The notes under the pieces: generated by a model | Told to the model about the DNA's origin: nothing | The model's database searches: none | What the model saw: only the letters and a program-made list of their open reading frames with translations | Assembly: GCA_009763385.1 (NCBI GenBank) | Contig: VDCT01000088.1 | Location: forward strand, 930,001 to 994,000 | Direction: 5' to 3' | DNA from: Coix lacryma-jobi var. lacryma-jobi | Lineage: Eukaryota > Streptophyta > Magnoliopsida > Poales > Poaceae | DNA: 64,000 nt | In this document: in pieces, positions 31,646 to 43,600 of the stretch | Layout: each line of letters starts with the position of its first letter | Position numbering within the stretch: the stretch's first letter is position 1 | Program-made: the position numbers and the translations under genes

Positions 31646-33640
31646 TGCGGATACATGGGTGTATGCCGGGTCTCTGAGTGATGAGTGATTGTCAACTGGG
31701 ATGATGCGCATGTTCTTTGGCTTGTGTTGTGCAGGTGTCGAGCACGGATACAGTGATCGACGGCGAGGTGAAGGTCAAGTTGAGACGTGCCGTGCCGATG
31801 GACCGGGTGCGGTGAAGGATGGGCGTGCCGTGCGGCGGACGTGCCATGCCGAGGAACCGAGCGGTGAAGGGCGGACGTGAGGCTTGGACTGAGGGACCAG
31901 AGGCCTGACGATCAGCTGTGGTGGCTGGCAGCCTGTGACGACGACAAGTGAAGAAGTGCGGTCATGTGTTGCCTGAGTCGTGGACTTGGGGACACGTGTC
32001 GGTGGACGGGGTGCACGGGAGGTGCATCCCATCTACGACGTCGGTTTGGTGGTAGAGCCAGGGAAAAACCATCGGATGGACGGTTTCCAGGTTTGGGCCT
32101 CAAAACCTGGGCGTGGACGGTTTCTGAGTTTGGCCACAAAACTCGGGCTAAGGACGGTTTCCAGGTTTGGGCCTCAAAACCTGGGCGCTGAGGGTTTGCT
32201 GAGTTTGGCCTCAAAACTCAGAAGCTGGTGGGCTGGTTTCCCGGTTTGGGCCTCAAAACCGGGGGTTGGCTGGAAAAGGCTGGTTTCCCGGTTTGGGCCA
32301 CAAAACCGGGGGTGCAGAGCGAGGGCGGCACATGGCGGCGATCCGGAGGTTGCGTCGAGGCAACACTTTGGTTTGTGCGGGCGTGGCCATCGGATACACC
32401 TACCACCGAGTTGGTCCAGAATAACCCTAGGGTTTAGCTGGTTCGCTCTGTAATTAGAATAGAGATGGGTAGAGTAGGAAATAGACTTAGGCTAGTAGTA
32501 GGATAAGTAGTCGGGAGACACCCTCCTCCCATCTATCTCAGTCATTTGCTCTTTCGCACTTAGGGTTTCCTGTTCTCCCATCCCCTGCTGTAGCTAGCTG
32601 AGATCCGCAGAGAGACTCACCTCTGTGTACTGTTGATTCTGAGGAAGTGAGGCCGTATCCTCACTGTTGTAGCGTGTGGTAGCCACACGGTTGCAATTCG
32701 TGGTTGTGATTCGCGTTTTGGTTGTGTTCTTCGCGGAATCCTTTTTCTCCACGATTTTCCCGTCGCTTGATCTCTTTGCTCGGTTCATCTTTTGCAAAAC
32801 CGTTTGAACCAAGTTGTTCTAGATCGTGAGGCACTTCTTTCCACCGAAAGAATTCACTTCTAACCTCACGGTCTAGGAGATCGATCGATTTTCGTTTTGG
32901 GTCAAGTTTTCTCCCTTCCCCCGAAATTCTTCGATTCATCGATTTGGAGATAGGTTCGAGCCATGATCTCTTAGAGATAGCTCACTATCCTCCTTGTGAC
33001 TCCTCTCACCAAGTTTGATCCCTAGAGGATTTGTTTTGGGTGAGATCGAGTCGAATCGGTGAGTGAACAGTGAAGTCACGAGGTGACCGGACGCTAGATC
33101 GGGCTGACCGGACGCGTCCGGTGGTTGAATGTGTCGCGGGATTCTCTGAGTATTGACCGGACGCTCGTGACCGGACGCTGGGCTGTTGTATTGACCGGAC
33201 GCTCAGGATCTACTGTTCACCTATCTTGGCTCTAGTGACCGGACGCACTGCTCTCGACCGGACGCTCCTCGCTTGTGAGTCCGCTCAGGAACAGTAAGGT
33301 TCCAGAGAGGAATTTTTCAGACCGGACGCGTCCGGTGCTCACTGACCGGACGCGGGCCAGAGTCCGGTCGTGACTGTTTTGCGCTGTTTCGTCCGCAGCT
33401 TGTTCGTTCGTTGTCGGATTTGGTTTCCGTCTTCTTCGTTGGCTTTCTAGAGTTGTGTAGTGTCCCGCTGTGCTTCTTGGAAGGATCCACCCTACATCTA
33501 GGGTCATGGACATTTGCAAGCTCTAGGGTTTGTCCTTTTGGGTGACTCTCGGGACAGTGGCTACTAGTTTCCGAAAGGAAATTTTGAAGCTCCCATTCAC
33601 CCCCCCTCTGGTCGCTTTCTGGTTGCTTCTCGGTCCTTCA
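31646..33640 (+). mobile_element. 3' LTR of element E (1995 bp)
   Basis: It is nearly identical to 22119-24147. Its hairpin array (32087-32310) is one unit shorter, which accounts for the length difference. Its GACCGGACGC array is at 33085-33369. It ends CCTTCA before TTATT. Confidence 0.93.
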
Positions 33641-35736
33641 TTATTTTCGAGTTTTTGGTTGCCATTGTTTTATACTCAAAAAAGGCAACTTGGACAAGTT
33701 TGAGTCTCGTTCTTCTGACGGTGTGTTTTTGGGTTATGGCACTCACACTCGAGCTTATCGTGTACTTAACCTTGACACTAATCGAGTCATGGAGACATCA
33801 GATGTCACCTTCGACGACCATGGTTTGTCCTTCTTCTCGTTTTGAGCGTGCAGGTGATTATGAGGTTGGTGAGCCTCTTTTTGATGACGAGGATGAGGGT
33901 GCTGAAGGTATGGATGATTCAGCACCCCCTCGACCTGCTATGCCGCCAAGAGCGGCTTCTACTACGACTCATGGCCCCGACACTTCTTCTTCCTGGGGGC
34001 CGTGGGATCCGCCACCCCGAGCGGTACCTTGTGTACCCGGGGAGGCACCAGCTGCTGTTGAGAGGGAGATCACTTCTGCACGGGAGGCGCCACGACACAT
34101 CCAGCGCCAACACCCCCCTCAGCAGATGATCGTCAACATTGACAAACGTGTCACTCGGTCCAGGTCTCAAATCTCTCACTTTGCTCATTCTGCTTTTGTT
34201 GCTGATTTTGAGCCCCGAGATGTTGGACATGCTTTATCTGATCTGGATTGGGTCAATGCCATGCATGAGGAGTTAGAAAATTTTGAAAGAAATCGGGTTT
34301 GGGTTTTGGTTCCTCTTCCTCCTGATTGTCATCCTATTGGGACAAAATGGGTTTTCAAAAACAAACAAGGAGAGGATGGCCATGTTGTGAGAAACAAGGC
34401 TAGACTAGTTGCCCTGGGGTATAGTCAGAAGGAGGGGATAGACTATGAGGAGACTTTTGCTCCTGTAGCTCATTTGGAGGCAATTAGGATACTCTTGGCT
34501 TTTGCTGCATCCAAAGGTTTCAAACTTTTTCAAATGGATGTCAAGAGTGCCTTCTTAAACAGCTACATAGAAGAGGAGGTATATGTGAGACAACCCCCCG
34601 GTTTCAAAAATCCCAAGTTTCCAAACCATGTCTTTAAACTTCACAGAGCTTTATATGGTCTGAAACAAGCCCCTAGAGCCTGGTATGATAGGTTGAAAAC
34701 CTTTTTGCTTGCTAAGGGTTTTAAAATGGGATGTGTGGATAAAACGCTTTTTCTCCTCAAGCAAGGCACTGATTCACTCTTGGTCCAGATTTATGTGGAT
34801 GATATCATTTTCGGTGGTTCTTCTCACGCTTTGGTTGCCATGTTTGCAGACACTATGAGCAAGGAGTTTGAGATGAGCATGATGGGCGAGTTGACATTTT
34901 TCCTCGGGTTGCAAATCAAGCAATCCCGAGAGGGGACGTTCGTGCACCAGAGCAAGTACACCAAGGACATCCTGAAGAAGTTCTACATGGGTGAGGCCAA
35001 GCCTCTTCCAACACCCATGCCGACCACGGCGGCCCTGGATGCGGATGTAGATGGAGAAGCTGTGGACCAAAAGGAGTACCGGAGTATGATCGGGTCGCTG
35101 CTGTACCTGACGGCGACACGCCTGGACATCCATTTCGCGGTGTGTATGTGCGCGCGATTTCAGTCGTCGCCGTGCACTTCTCACCGTCAGGCGGTCAAGT
35201 GCATAATGAGGTACTTATCCTTCACTCCAGAATTCGGGATTTGGTATTCTGCTTCCTCCACCCTCTCTCTTTGCGGTTATTCTGATGCCGATTTTGCTGG
35301 TTGCCGTATTGATCGCAAGTCCACTTCTGGGACTTGCCAGTTTATTGGTTCTTCTCTTGTATCGTGGTCTTCTCGCAAGCAGTCTAGTGTCGCCCAGTCT
35401 ACCACAGAGGCTGCGTATGTTGCTGCGGCTAGCTGCTATTCCCAGTTACTCTGGATGATGAAAACTTTGCGTGATTTTGGTCTGAGCTTTTCTCGTGTTT
35501 CGTTGCTTTGTGACAGCACGAGTGCTATTAGCGTTGCTAAGAACCCCGTGCTACACTCGAAGACTAAACACATTGATGTGCGCTTTCATTTTCTGCGAGA
35601 CCACTATGAGAAGGGTGATATCGACCTTCGCCATGTCGATACTCATCATCAGTTGGCTGATATTTTCACCAAGCCTTTGGACCAATCAACCTTTGCAAGG
35701 TTGAGAGGTGAGCTTGGTGTGTGTTTCCCCTTTTAG
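33641..35736 (+). pseudogene. pol: Pol of element D, second part: integrase end, RT and RNase H
   Basis: It resumes at the TTATT duplication with FGCH. A two-base loss near 33816 (TTCGACGACCATGG against GACGAGACC in E) shifts the frame; after that one frame is open to 35736. It has the linker PSSRFERAGD, RT with QMDVKSAFLN, YGLKQAPRAWYDRL and QIYVDDIIFGG, and RNase H with YSDADFAGC. TTEAAYVAAASC has Ala where A and E have Glu, possibly damaging the RNase H site. The first 50 or so codons of the long ORF starting at 33655 are out of the pol frame and are not protein. Confidence 0.9.
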
Positions 35737-35747
35737 ATGGGGGAAAC
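35723..35747 (+). other. Hairpin enclosing the pol stop codon (D)
   Basis: GTTTCCCC and GGGGAAAC flank the TAG at 35734-35736. It has the same sequence as in A. Confidence 0.6.
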
Positions 35748-37394
35748 ATTTTGGTTCTTTGTATCATAAACTGACTTTTCGTTTATCTTTGTTTCTTCAA
35801 TTGGTATCTTCTTGCATCTTTTCTGCATTTCATTTTGCATACGCTTTTACATTCTAAGCTTCGTGGATATGATCATTAGAATGCAATTATGCTCTGTGTA
35901 GTGTATGCTCCGATGCTTTATGTTGATGCTTGTAGCTTATGCTCCTTCTGATCACTGATACATGTTATGAGCTGAGCTAATTTTGAATGGTAAACCTGCT
36001 TAACAAACATAAAACTTAAAAATGTTCACCATCGAGATGTGCAACTAGCCTGTGTAGAATATGTTGAAATCACACTCATGCTTTTCATATATGCTAGGTT
36101 GCTATGTCTCTAGTTCTGAGCCTATCACTTGCTTGGTCTGTTCATATACTGTCTTTAATTTGAACCAAGTTAAGTGAATCAGAAAGATCGAGATGGGATT
36201 GCTTGTCAACACATCACAGTTTCGAGACTGTTTCTCATTGCACTTTGAGTTAAACTTGAGCTGTGTAGTGTATGACCGAAACTGTTGCTTTAAGCTTCTG
36301 ATTGCTTCTGCATAGGCTTCGCACAGTTGAAAAGTTAGGCAAGACAAGCTTTCAACCTCTCGCACTCACATGCTGAAATTTAAACTTGTGTAATTTAACC
36401 GCTGCAACTCCGATAAAATATGGATACACAAGTCTATGTTTCATTCTATAGCATGATGATTGAACTTTGCTAGGGGTAGTTCACCTTGTATACATCTTTA
36501 GCACTTGTTTGACTTCCTGTCTATACTTGTCTAGTGCTATTTTGATGGTGACTCCCTTCTGGCTAAAATTGCTCACTGTGCTCCTATGTTCATATTTCAT
36601 AAGTGGTGATCAGTTTGAGCCTTTGCTAGCATGTGCGCTTCAGTTGTGTCGTTGGAGTTATACTGTGTAGAGCATTCTTGCATTCTCTTGACTATATTCC
36701 AGAAGCTGCTAACTTGCATTTTGATTCATATGCATTTTGGAAGGAGGAGAACTTCTCTTGTTGGCACTTTTGATGGTGCATTTTCTGAGGGGAGAAAATT
36801 GCTTTTGGATCCTTATGCTTGATGGTGCATTTTCAACTAAGGTGGAGAATTTGCAAATCATATGCTTCCTTGAGTCCAACTAAGGGAGAGTGTTTTAGTT
36901 GTGTGCACTATTCGAGGGGAAGGTTGGCCGTAAAGGTTTTGATTTCGAGCTTTCTTGCTAGGGAAGGTTGGCCGTAAAGGTTTTGGTTTCGAGCTTTCTT
37001 GCTAGTTGTGTTGAGCCTCTGTGCCTCTATCTTGAGGGACTAGCATTTTGCTTCGATTTTTCAAATTGGTATTTGCTAGCGGTATTGAGCCTGTTCTACC
37101 TCTTCTTGAGGGCTAGCTGTGTTTTGCTTGATGTTCAGTTGATTTTCCAATTGGTGTCGAGTTTTACTGCTAGCGGTGTTGAGCCTGTTCTACCTCTTCT
37201 TGAGGGCTAGCTTTGCTTTGCTTGGTTGCGTCGAGCCGTTGCCCATGTCTTTGGGAACCAAGTTGTTCTACTCTTTCCACTTGAACTTCTTCGGCTTTGT
37301 TATGCTTTTGGGTCATTTGGTCGAGTTTTCTCTCTTTCTTTCTTCCTTCCTTCTTTCTATTATGATTTGTGTTGGTAGTTGACAATGCACAAAT
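35737..37394 (+). other. Noncoding region between pol and 3' LTR, element D
   Basis: Homologous to 529-2150 and 30113-31633. A phrase containing GGAAGGTTGGCCGTAAAGG is repeated in tandem near 36919 and 36963. PBS-like ATTGGTATC or ATTGGTGTCGAG words are near 35800, 37065 and 37150. Confidence 0.6.
37001..37262 (+). repeat. Stem-loop array upstream of PPT (D)
   Basis: Four hairpins: 37001-37044, 37075-37117, 37169-37211 (GCTAG...CTAGC) and 37221-37262 (CTTGGTT...AACCAAG). Confidence 0.65.
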
Positions 37395-37406
37395 CAAGGG
37401 GGAGAT
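37395..37406 (+). other. Polypurine tract, element D
   Basis: CAAGGGGGAGAT precedes the LTR start TGCGGATAC at 37407. Confidence 0.88.
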
Positions 37407-37862
37407 TGCGGATACATGGGTGTATGCCGAGTCTCTGAGTGATGAGTGATTGTGAACTGGGATAATGCGCATGTTCTTTGGCTTGTGTTGTGCAGGTGTC
37501 GAGCACGGATACAGTGATCAGAGACAAGGTGAAGGTCAAGTAGAGACGTGCCGTGCCGATGGACCGAGAGTGGCGAAGGGCGGACGTGAGGCTTGGACTG
37601 AGGGACCGGTGGCCGGAGGACCAGCTGTGGTGGCTGGCAGCCTGGGACATCGATGAGCAGAGACTTGCGGGCACGGTGTTGCCTGGGTCGAGGACCTGGG
37701 GACACGTGTCGGTGGACGGGGTGCACGGGCGGTGCATCCCCTCTACAGCATCGGTTTGGTGGTAGAGCCAGAGAAAAACCATCGGGTGGACAGTTTCTAG
37801 GTTTGGGCCTCAAATCCTGGGCGTGGATGGTTTCTGAGTTTGGCCAGAAAACTCGGGCTGAG
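37407..37862 (+). mobile_element. 3' LTR of element D, first part
   Basis: It holds the first 456 bases of the LTR, up to the second hairpin of the array. It ends in the duplication CTGAG (37858-37862), where F inserted. It continues at 51627. Confidence 0.93.
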
Positions 37863-40800
37863 TGAAGGACCGAGAAAGCACTAGCAAGGCGACCAGAGGG
37901 GGGCTGAATGGGAGCCAATCAAATTTCCCTCGAAACTTTGGCCAAGTGTCCCAAAATCAACCCCGAGAAACGGCGACCGAAACCGTGATGCTCACGACCC
38001 TTGGAAGAGGGTGGATGATCCCTAAGATCACAGCGGAGCAACACCAAGAAGAAGCAAAACAAACTCCAAAAGTTCCGGCTCGAACACAACCCCAAAAAAC
38101 CAAGTCCCGAACGTAGATAGACGGCTACGTCGAGAAGTCCCCAAATACCGATGCTAACAAGTAGCAAGGATATCAAGAGAGGTTCCTTGGTCAACTACAG
38201 GGCCAAACGAGAAGTCCGGAAACCAAGCGTAGAAGCTGGGAGAGCAAACGCACCAAACCGGAGCACTCAGCAGGAACCCGGACTGTCTGGACCTGGAGTC
38301 CCGGACTGTCCGCCCAAGGCCGGACTGTCCGCGCTCTGGTGGCGGACTGTCCGCCGGTCAAAAGTGCAAAAACGCACAGTTGCTGAGAAGTCCATGCTTG
38401 GGCCCGGACTGTCCGCGCTTGACAACGGCGGACTGTCCACCGGTCACCCGAGGCAAAAACAGTCAAGGCCACGCGACCACTGCTCGGTCGGAGCCCGACC
38501 CCTGGACAGTCCGCGGGTCCAGTGGCCGACTGTCCGCGGATGAACAGGGAGGGCGACTTTGATCGCCTCTCTCCCAAATCCTCTCAAATCCAATCAAATC
38601 AAAATCCCAAGTTCCCAAACTTGGAGAAGATGATCACGGGGTAGTTAGGAGACTATCCCCAAGAAATCATCCGCTCAAATCAACCAAATCACCAGGAAAT
38701 CAAAAGGGAAGGTGGATGAACGGAAAAAGCGCCACGAAAATGAAATCGTGCCGATCTATTCGATCATGAGGAGTTAGATGAATTCCTTTGGTCGAAATGA
38801 CCTCCTCAATGATACGAACAAAATGATTCAAACGGATTTCGCAAAGACGCACTAGAGAGGGAGATCGAGTGACGGGAAAATCGTGAAAAAACGAAGAACG
38901 CGAAGAACACGAATCAAAACACGAATCAAGTCATCGATCTGCACTGCAAAGGTGAGGATACAGCCTCACTTCCTCAAATCAACAGTACACAGAGGCAAGT
39001 CTCTCTGCGGATCTCAGCTAGCTACAGCAGGGGATGAGAGAGCAGGAAACCCTTGCGGATACATGGGTGTATGCCGGGTCTCTGAGTGATGAGTGATTGT
39101 CAACTGGGATGATGCGCATGTTCTTTGGCAGGTGTTGTGCAGGTGTCGAGCACAGATGCAGTGATCGAAGGCGAGGTGAAGGTCAAGTAGAGACGTGCCG
39201 TGCCGATGGACCGAGAGTGGCGAAGGGCGGACGTGAGGCTTGGACTGAGGGACCAGAGGCCCGAGGATCAGCTGTGGTGGCTGGCAGCCTGTGACAACGA
39301 CAAGTGAAGAAGTGTGGTCATGTGTTGCCTGAGTCGTGGACTCGGGGACACGTGTCGGTGGACGGGGTCCACGGGAGGTGCATCCCCTCTACGACGTCGG
39401 TTTCGTGGTAGAGCCAGGGAAAACCATCGGATGGACGGTTTCCAGGTTTGGGCCTCAAAACCTGGGCGTGGACGGTTTCCGAGTTTGGCCACAAAACTCG
39501 GGCTGAGGGTTTCCGAGTTTGGCCACAAAACTCGGGCTGAGGATGGTTTCCAGGTTTGGGCCTCAAAACCTGGGCTCTGAGGGTTTGCTGAGTTTGGCCT
39601 CAAAACTCAGATGTTGGTGGGCTGGTTTCCCGGTTTGGGCCTCAAAATCGGGGGTTGGCTGGAAAAGGCTGGTTTCCCGGTTTGGGCCGCAAAACCGGGG
39701 GTGCAGAGCGAGGGCGGCACGTGGCGGCGATCCGGAGGTTGCGTCGAGGCAACGCTTCGAATTGTGCGGGCGTGGCCGTCGGATACACCTACCATTGAGT
39801 TGGTCCCGAATAACCCTAGGGTTTAGCTGGTTCGCTCTGTAATTAGAATAGAGAGGGGTAGAGTAGGAAATAGACTTAGGCTAGTAGTAGGATAAGTAGT
39901 CGGGAGACACCCTCCTCCCATCTATCTCAGTCATTTGCTCTTTCGCACTTAGGTTTTCCTGCTCTCCCATTCCCTGTTGTAGCTAGCTGAGATCCGCAGA
40001 GAGACTTGCCTCTGTGTACTGTTGATTTGAGGAAGTGAGGTTGTATCCTCACTGTTGCAGTGCAGATCGATGACTTGATTCGTGTTTTGATTCATGTTCT
40101 TCGCGTTCTTCGTTTCTTAACGATTTTCCTGTCACTCGATCTCCCTCTCTAGTGCGTCTTTGCGAAATCCGTTTGAATCATTTTGTTCGTATCATTGAGG
40201 AGGTCATTTCGACCAAAGGAATTCATCTAACTCCTCATGATCGAATAGATCGGGACGATTTTGTTTTCGTGGCGCTTTTTCCGTTCATCCACCTTCCCTT
40301 TTGATTTCCCGGTGATTTGGTTGATTTGAGCGGATGATTTCTTGGGGATAGTCTCCTAACTACCCTGTGATCATCTTCTCCAAGTTTGGGAACTTGGGAT
40401 TTTCAATTGGATCGGATTTGGAGAGAAGGCGACCAAAATCGCCTTCTCTGCAAGGTCGCGGACATTCCGCGGTTTTGACCGGCGGACAGTTCGGGCGTCG
40501 GGGGAGCAGCCTGTTCAGTGGCTGAGTTCCTCGGTCGGGTCACTGTTCATTGACCGGCGTACAGTCCGCCGTTGTGATTGGCGGACAGTCCGGGACTTGT
40601 CCAGCAAGGGTTCAGCAACCTTGCTGTTTTGGTGTTTCTGCCGGCGGACAGTCCGCCCCTGCCGCGGACAGTCCGGGAACTCAGGGCCGGACAGTTCGGG
40701 AATTGCCTGAGTCTTCCGGTTTAGTGCATTTGCTTCTCCGGCTTGTTTTCTTGGTTTCCGGACTTCTCGTTTGACCCTGTAGTTGACCAAGGAATCTCTC

Positions 40801-42068
40801 TAGGTACCTTTGCTACTTGTTAGCATAGGTATTTAGGAGTTTCTCGACGTAGCCGTCTATCTACGTTTGAGACTTGGTTTTTGGGGTTGTGATCGAGCCG
40901 GAACTTTTGGAGTTTGGTTTGCTCCTTCTTGGTGGTGCTCCGCTGTGATCCTAGGGATCATCCACCCTCTTCCAAGGGTCGTGAGCATCACGGTTTCGGT
41001 CGCCGTTTCTCGGGGTTGATTTTGGGACATTTGGCCAAAGCTATTGAAGGAAATTTTTGAGCTCCCATTCACCCCCCCTCTGGTCGCCTTGCTAGTGCTT
41101 TCTCGGTCCTTCAACCCTAAGTGCGAAAGAGCAAATGACTGAGATAGATGGGAGGAGGGTGTCTCCCGACTACTTATCCTACTACTAGCCTAAGTCTATT
41201 TCCTACTCTACCCCTCTCTATTCTAATTACAGAGCGAACCAGCTAAACCCTAGGGTTATTCTGGACCAACTCGGTGGTAGGTGTATCCGACGGCCACGCC
41301 CGCACAATTCGAAGCGTTGCCTCGACGCAACCTCCGGATCGCCGCCACGTGCCGCCCTCGCTCTGCACCCCCGGTTTTGTGGCCCAAACCGGGAAACCAG
41401 CCTTTTCCAGCCAACCCCCGGTTTTGAGGCCCAAACCGGGAAACCAGCCCACCAGCTTCTGAGTTTTGAGGCCAAACTCAGCAAACCCTCAGCGCCCAGG
41501 TTTTGAGGCCCAAACCTGGAAACCGTCCTTAGCCCGAGTTTTGTGGCCAAACTCGGAAACCCTCAGCCCGAGTTTTGTGGCCAAACTCGAAAACCGTCCA
41601 CGCCCAGGTTTTGAGGCCCAAACCTGGAAACCGTCCATCCGATGGTTTTTTCCTGGCTCTACCACCAAACCGACGTCGTAGATGGGATGCATCTCCCGTG
41701 CACCCCGTCCACCGACACGTGTCCCCAAGTCCACGACTCAGGCAACACATGACCGCACTTCTTCACTTGTCGTCGTCACAGGCTGCCAGCCACCACAGCT
41801 GGTCCTCAGGCCTCTGGTCCCTCAGTCCAAGCCTCACGTCCGCCCTTCACCGCTCGGTACCTCGGCATGGCACGTCCGCCGCACGGCATGCCCATCCTTC
41901 ACCGCATCCGGTCCATCGGCATGGCACGTCTCAACTTGACCTTCACCTCGCCGTCGATCACTGTATCCGTGCTCGACACCTGCACAACACAAGCCAAAGA
42001 ACATGCGCATCATCCCAGTTGACAATCACTCATCACTCAGAGACCTGGCATACACCCATGTATCCGCA
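37863..42068 (-). mobile_element. 3' LTR of element F, interrupted by solo LTR S
   Basis: The two parts are 41119-42068 and 37863-39053, about 2141 bases without S and one duplication copy. The type is II-a. The GGACTGTCCGC array is at 38279-38538 and the hairpin array at 41369-41627. The outer part (about 41640-42068) matches E in detail, including a 60-odd-base segment near 41850-41920 that is absent from the F 5' LTR. Confidence 0.92.
39054..41113 (+). mobile_element. Solo LTR S (2060 bp) inside the F 3' LTR
   Basis: It starts TGCGGATACATGGG and ends GGTCCTTCA, flanked by ACCCT at 39049-39053 and 41114-41118. There is no internal element sequence, so it formed by recombination between two LTRs of an inserted element. 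The type is II-a, like F itself. Hairpin array 39442-39699; GCGGACAGTCCGC-type array 40457-40700. ACCCT occurs once at the matching place in the F 5' LTR (near 50721), confirming the empty site. Confidence 0.94.
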
Positions 42069-42080
42069 ATCTCCCCCTTG
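42069..42080 (-). other. Polypurine tract, element F
   Basis: The minus strand reads CAAGGGGGAGAT next to the LTR start. Confidence 0.88.
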
Positions 42081-43586
42081 ATGAGTGCATTGTCAACTAC
42101 TCACACAAATCATAATGGAAAGAGAATAAGGAAGATGGAGGAAGGAGAGAAAACTCAACCAAATGACCCAAAAGCATAGCAAAGCCGAAGAAGGTCAAGT
42201 GGAAAGAGCGAAAGAACTTGGTCCCCAAAGATATGGGCAACGGCTCGACGCAACCAAGCAAAGCAAAGCTAGCCCTCAAGAAGAGGTAGAATAGGCTCAA
42301 CACCGCTAGCAGACACCAATTGAAAAATTGAAGCAAAATGCTAGTCCCTCAAGATAGAGGCACAGAGGCTCAACACAACTAGCAAAGAAAGCTCGATACC
42401 GATGCCTTTCGGCCAACAAGAGACAGCAAAGCTCAAGCTCCCCCTCGACTAGTGCATACAACCAAGAAAACACTCCCCCTCAAATGAACACTCGGGAAGC
42501 ACATGTGATTTGCAAAGATTCTCCCCCATAGTTGAAAATGCACGAGTCAAGTAAAAGGCTCTCCCCACCAGAAAAGGCACCAACAAAAGTGCGAACTAGG
42601 GAGGGTCTCCCCCTTCCAACATGCATATGAGTCAGAATGCAAGTTAGCAGCTTCCGGCATATATTCAGGAGAATGCAAAGATGCTCTAAACAGTATAACT
42701 CCAATGACTCAACAACAGCATACAAGCTCAGCAAAGGCTCAAACTGATCACCAGATATGAAATATGAACATATGAGCAGAGATGAGCAGTTTTGAGTCAA
42801 AAGGTATTCACCATCAAAATAGCACTAGCAATGTATGAACAGGAGTCTGAACAAGTGCTAAACATGTATACAAGGTGAACTACCCCTAGCAAAGTTCAAT
42901 CATCATGCTTAAGAATGAAACATACACTTGTGAATTCAACTTTAGATCGGAGTTGCAGCGGTGAAATTACACAAGTTCAATTATTAGCATGTGATTGCGA
43001 GAGGTTGAAAGCTTGTCATTGCCTAACTTTTCAACCGAGCGAAGCCTATGCCGAAGCAATCAGAAGCTTAAAGCTATGGTTTCGGTCATACACTACACGA
43101 CTCAAGTTTAACTCAAAGTGCAATGAGAAACCGTCTCGATACCGTGATGTGTTGACAAGCAATCCCATCTCGATCTTTTCAATTCACTAAACTTGGTTCA
43201 AATTTTAAAGATGATATGAACAGACCAAGCGAGTGAATGACTCAGAACTAGAGACATAGCAACCTAGCATATATGAAAAGCACGAGTGAACTCAACACAT
43301 CCTACACATGCTAGTTGCATATCTCAATGGTGAACATTTTCAGATTTTAAGTTATTAAGCAAATTCACCATTTCAAAATAGCTCAGCTCACAACATGTAC
43401 TAGTGATCAGAAAGAGCATAAGCTACAAGCATCAATATAAGCATCAGAGCATACTACATAGAGCATAGTTACATTCTAGTGATTATAAACATGAAGCTCA
43501 GAATGTAAATGCGTATGCTGAAATGCAAAAGAAAGGAAAGACAAAAGAGTCAGTCAAATATGCAGGATCCAAAATGTTTCCCCCAA
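42081..43586 (-). other. Noncoding region between pol and 3' LTR, element F
   Basis: Homologous to the same region of A, D and E, with purine tracts on the minus strand (for example near 42437-42447, 42471-42480, 42526 and 42607-42614). No reading frame is conserved. Confidence 0.6.
42217..42383 (-). repeat. Stem-loop array upstream of PPT (F)
   Basis: Hairpins at 42340-42383 and 42268-42310 (GCTAG...CTAGC) and at 42217-42258 (CTTGGT...ACCAAG). The minus strand has a PBS-like TTCAATTGGTGTC before the second. Confidence 0.65.
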
Positions 43587-43600
43587 CTAAAAAGGGAAAC
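43575..43600 (-). other. Hairpin enclosing the pol stop codon (F)
   Basis: GTTTCCC and GGGAAAC flank the stop. The purine arm is GGGGGAAAC, as in the other copies. Confidence 0.55.

Larger units (their letters stand above)
22119..33640 (+). mobile_element. Element E: full-length copia (Sirevirus-type), inserted in D integrase
   Basis: E is 11.5 kb, bounded by TTATT duplications. Its 5' LTR is 22119-24147, PBS 24150-24161, gag 24211-26910 (intact), pol 26916-30112 (several stops), noncoding 30113-31633, PPT 31634-31645 and 3' LTR 31646-33640. The LTRs are very similar; they differ by scattered single bases and by one 34-bp hairpin unit near 22620. E is younger than D, which it interrupts. Pol is broken, so E could move only with enzymes supplied by another copy. 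Confidence 0.95.

Noticed and set aside
33655..33820. N-terminal 50 or so residues of the 693-codon frame in D
   Set aside because: They are read in the wrong frame upstream of a two-base deletion. The true pol reading there is the continuation of integrase.
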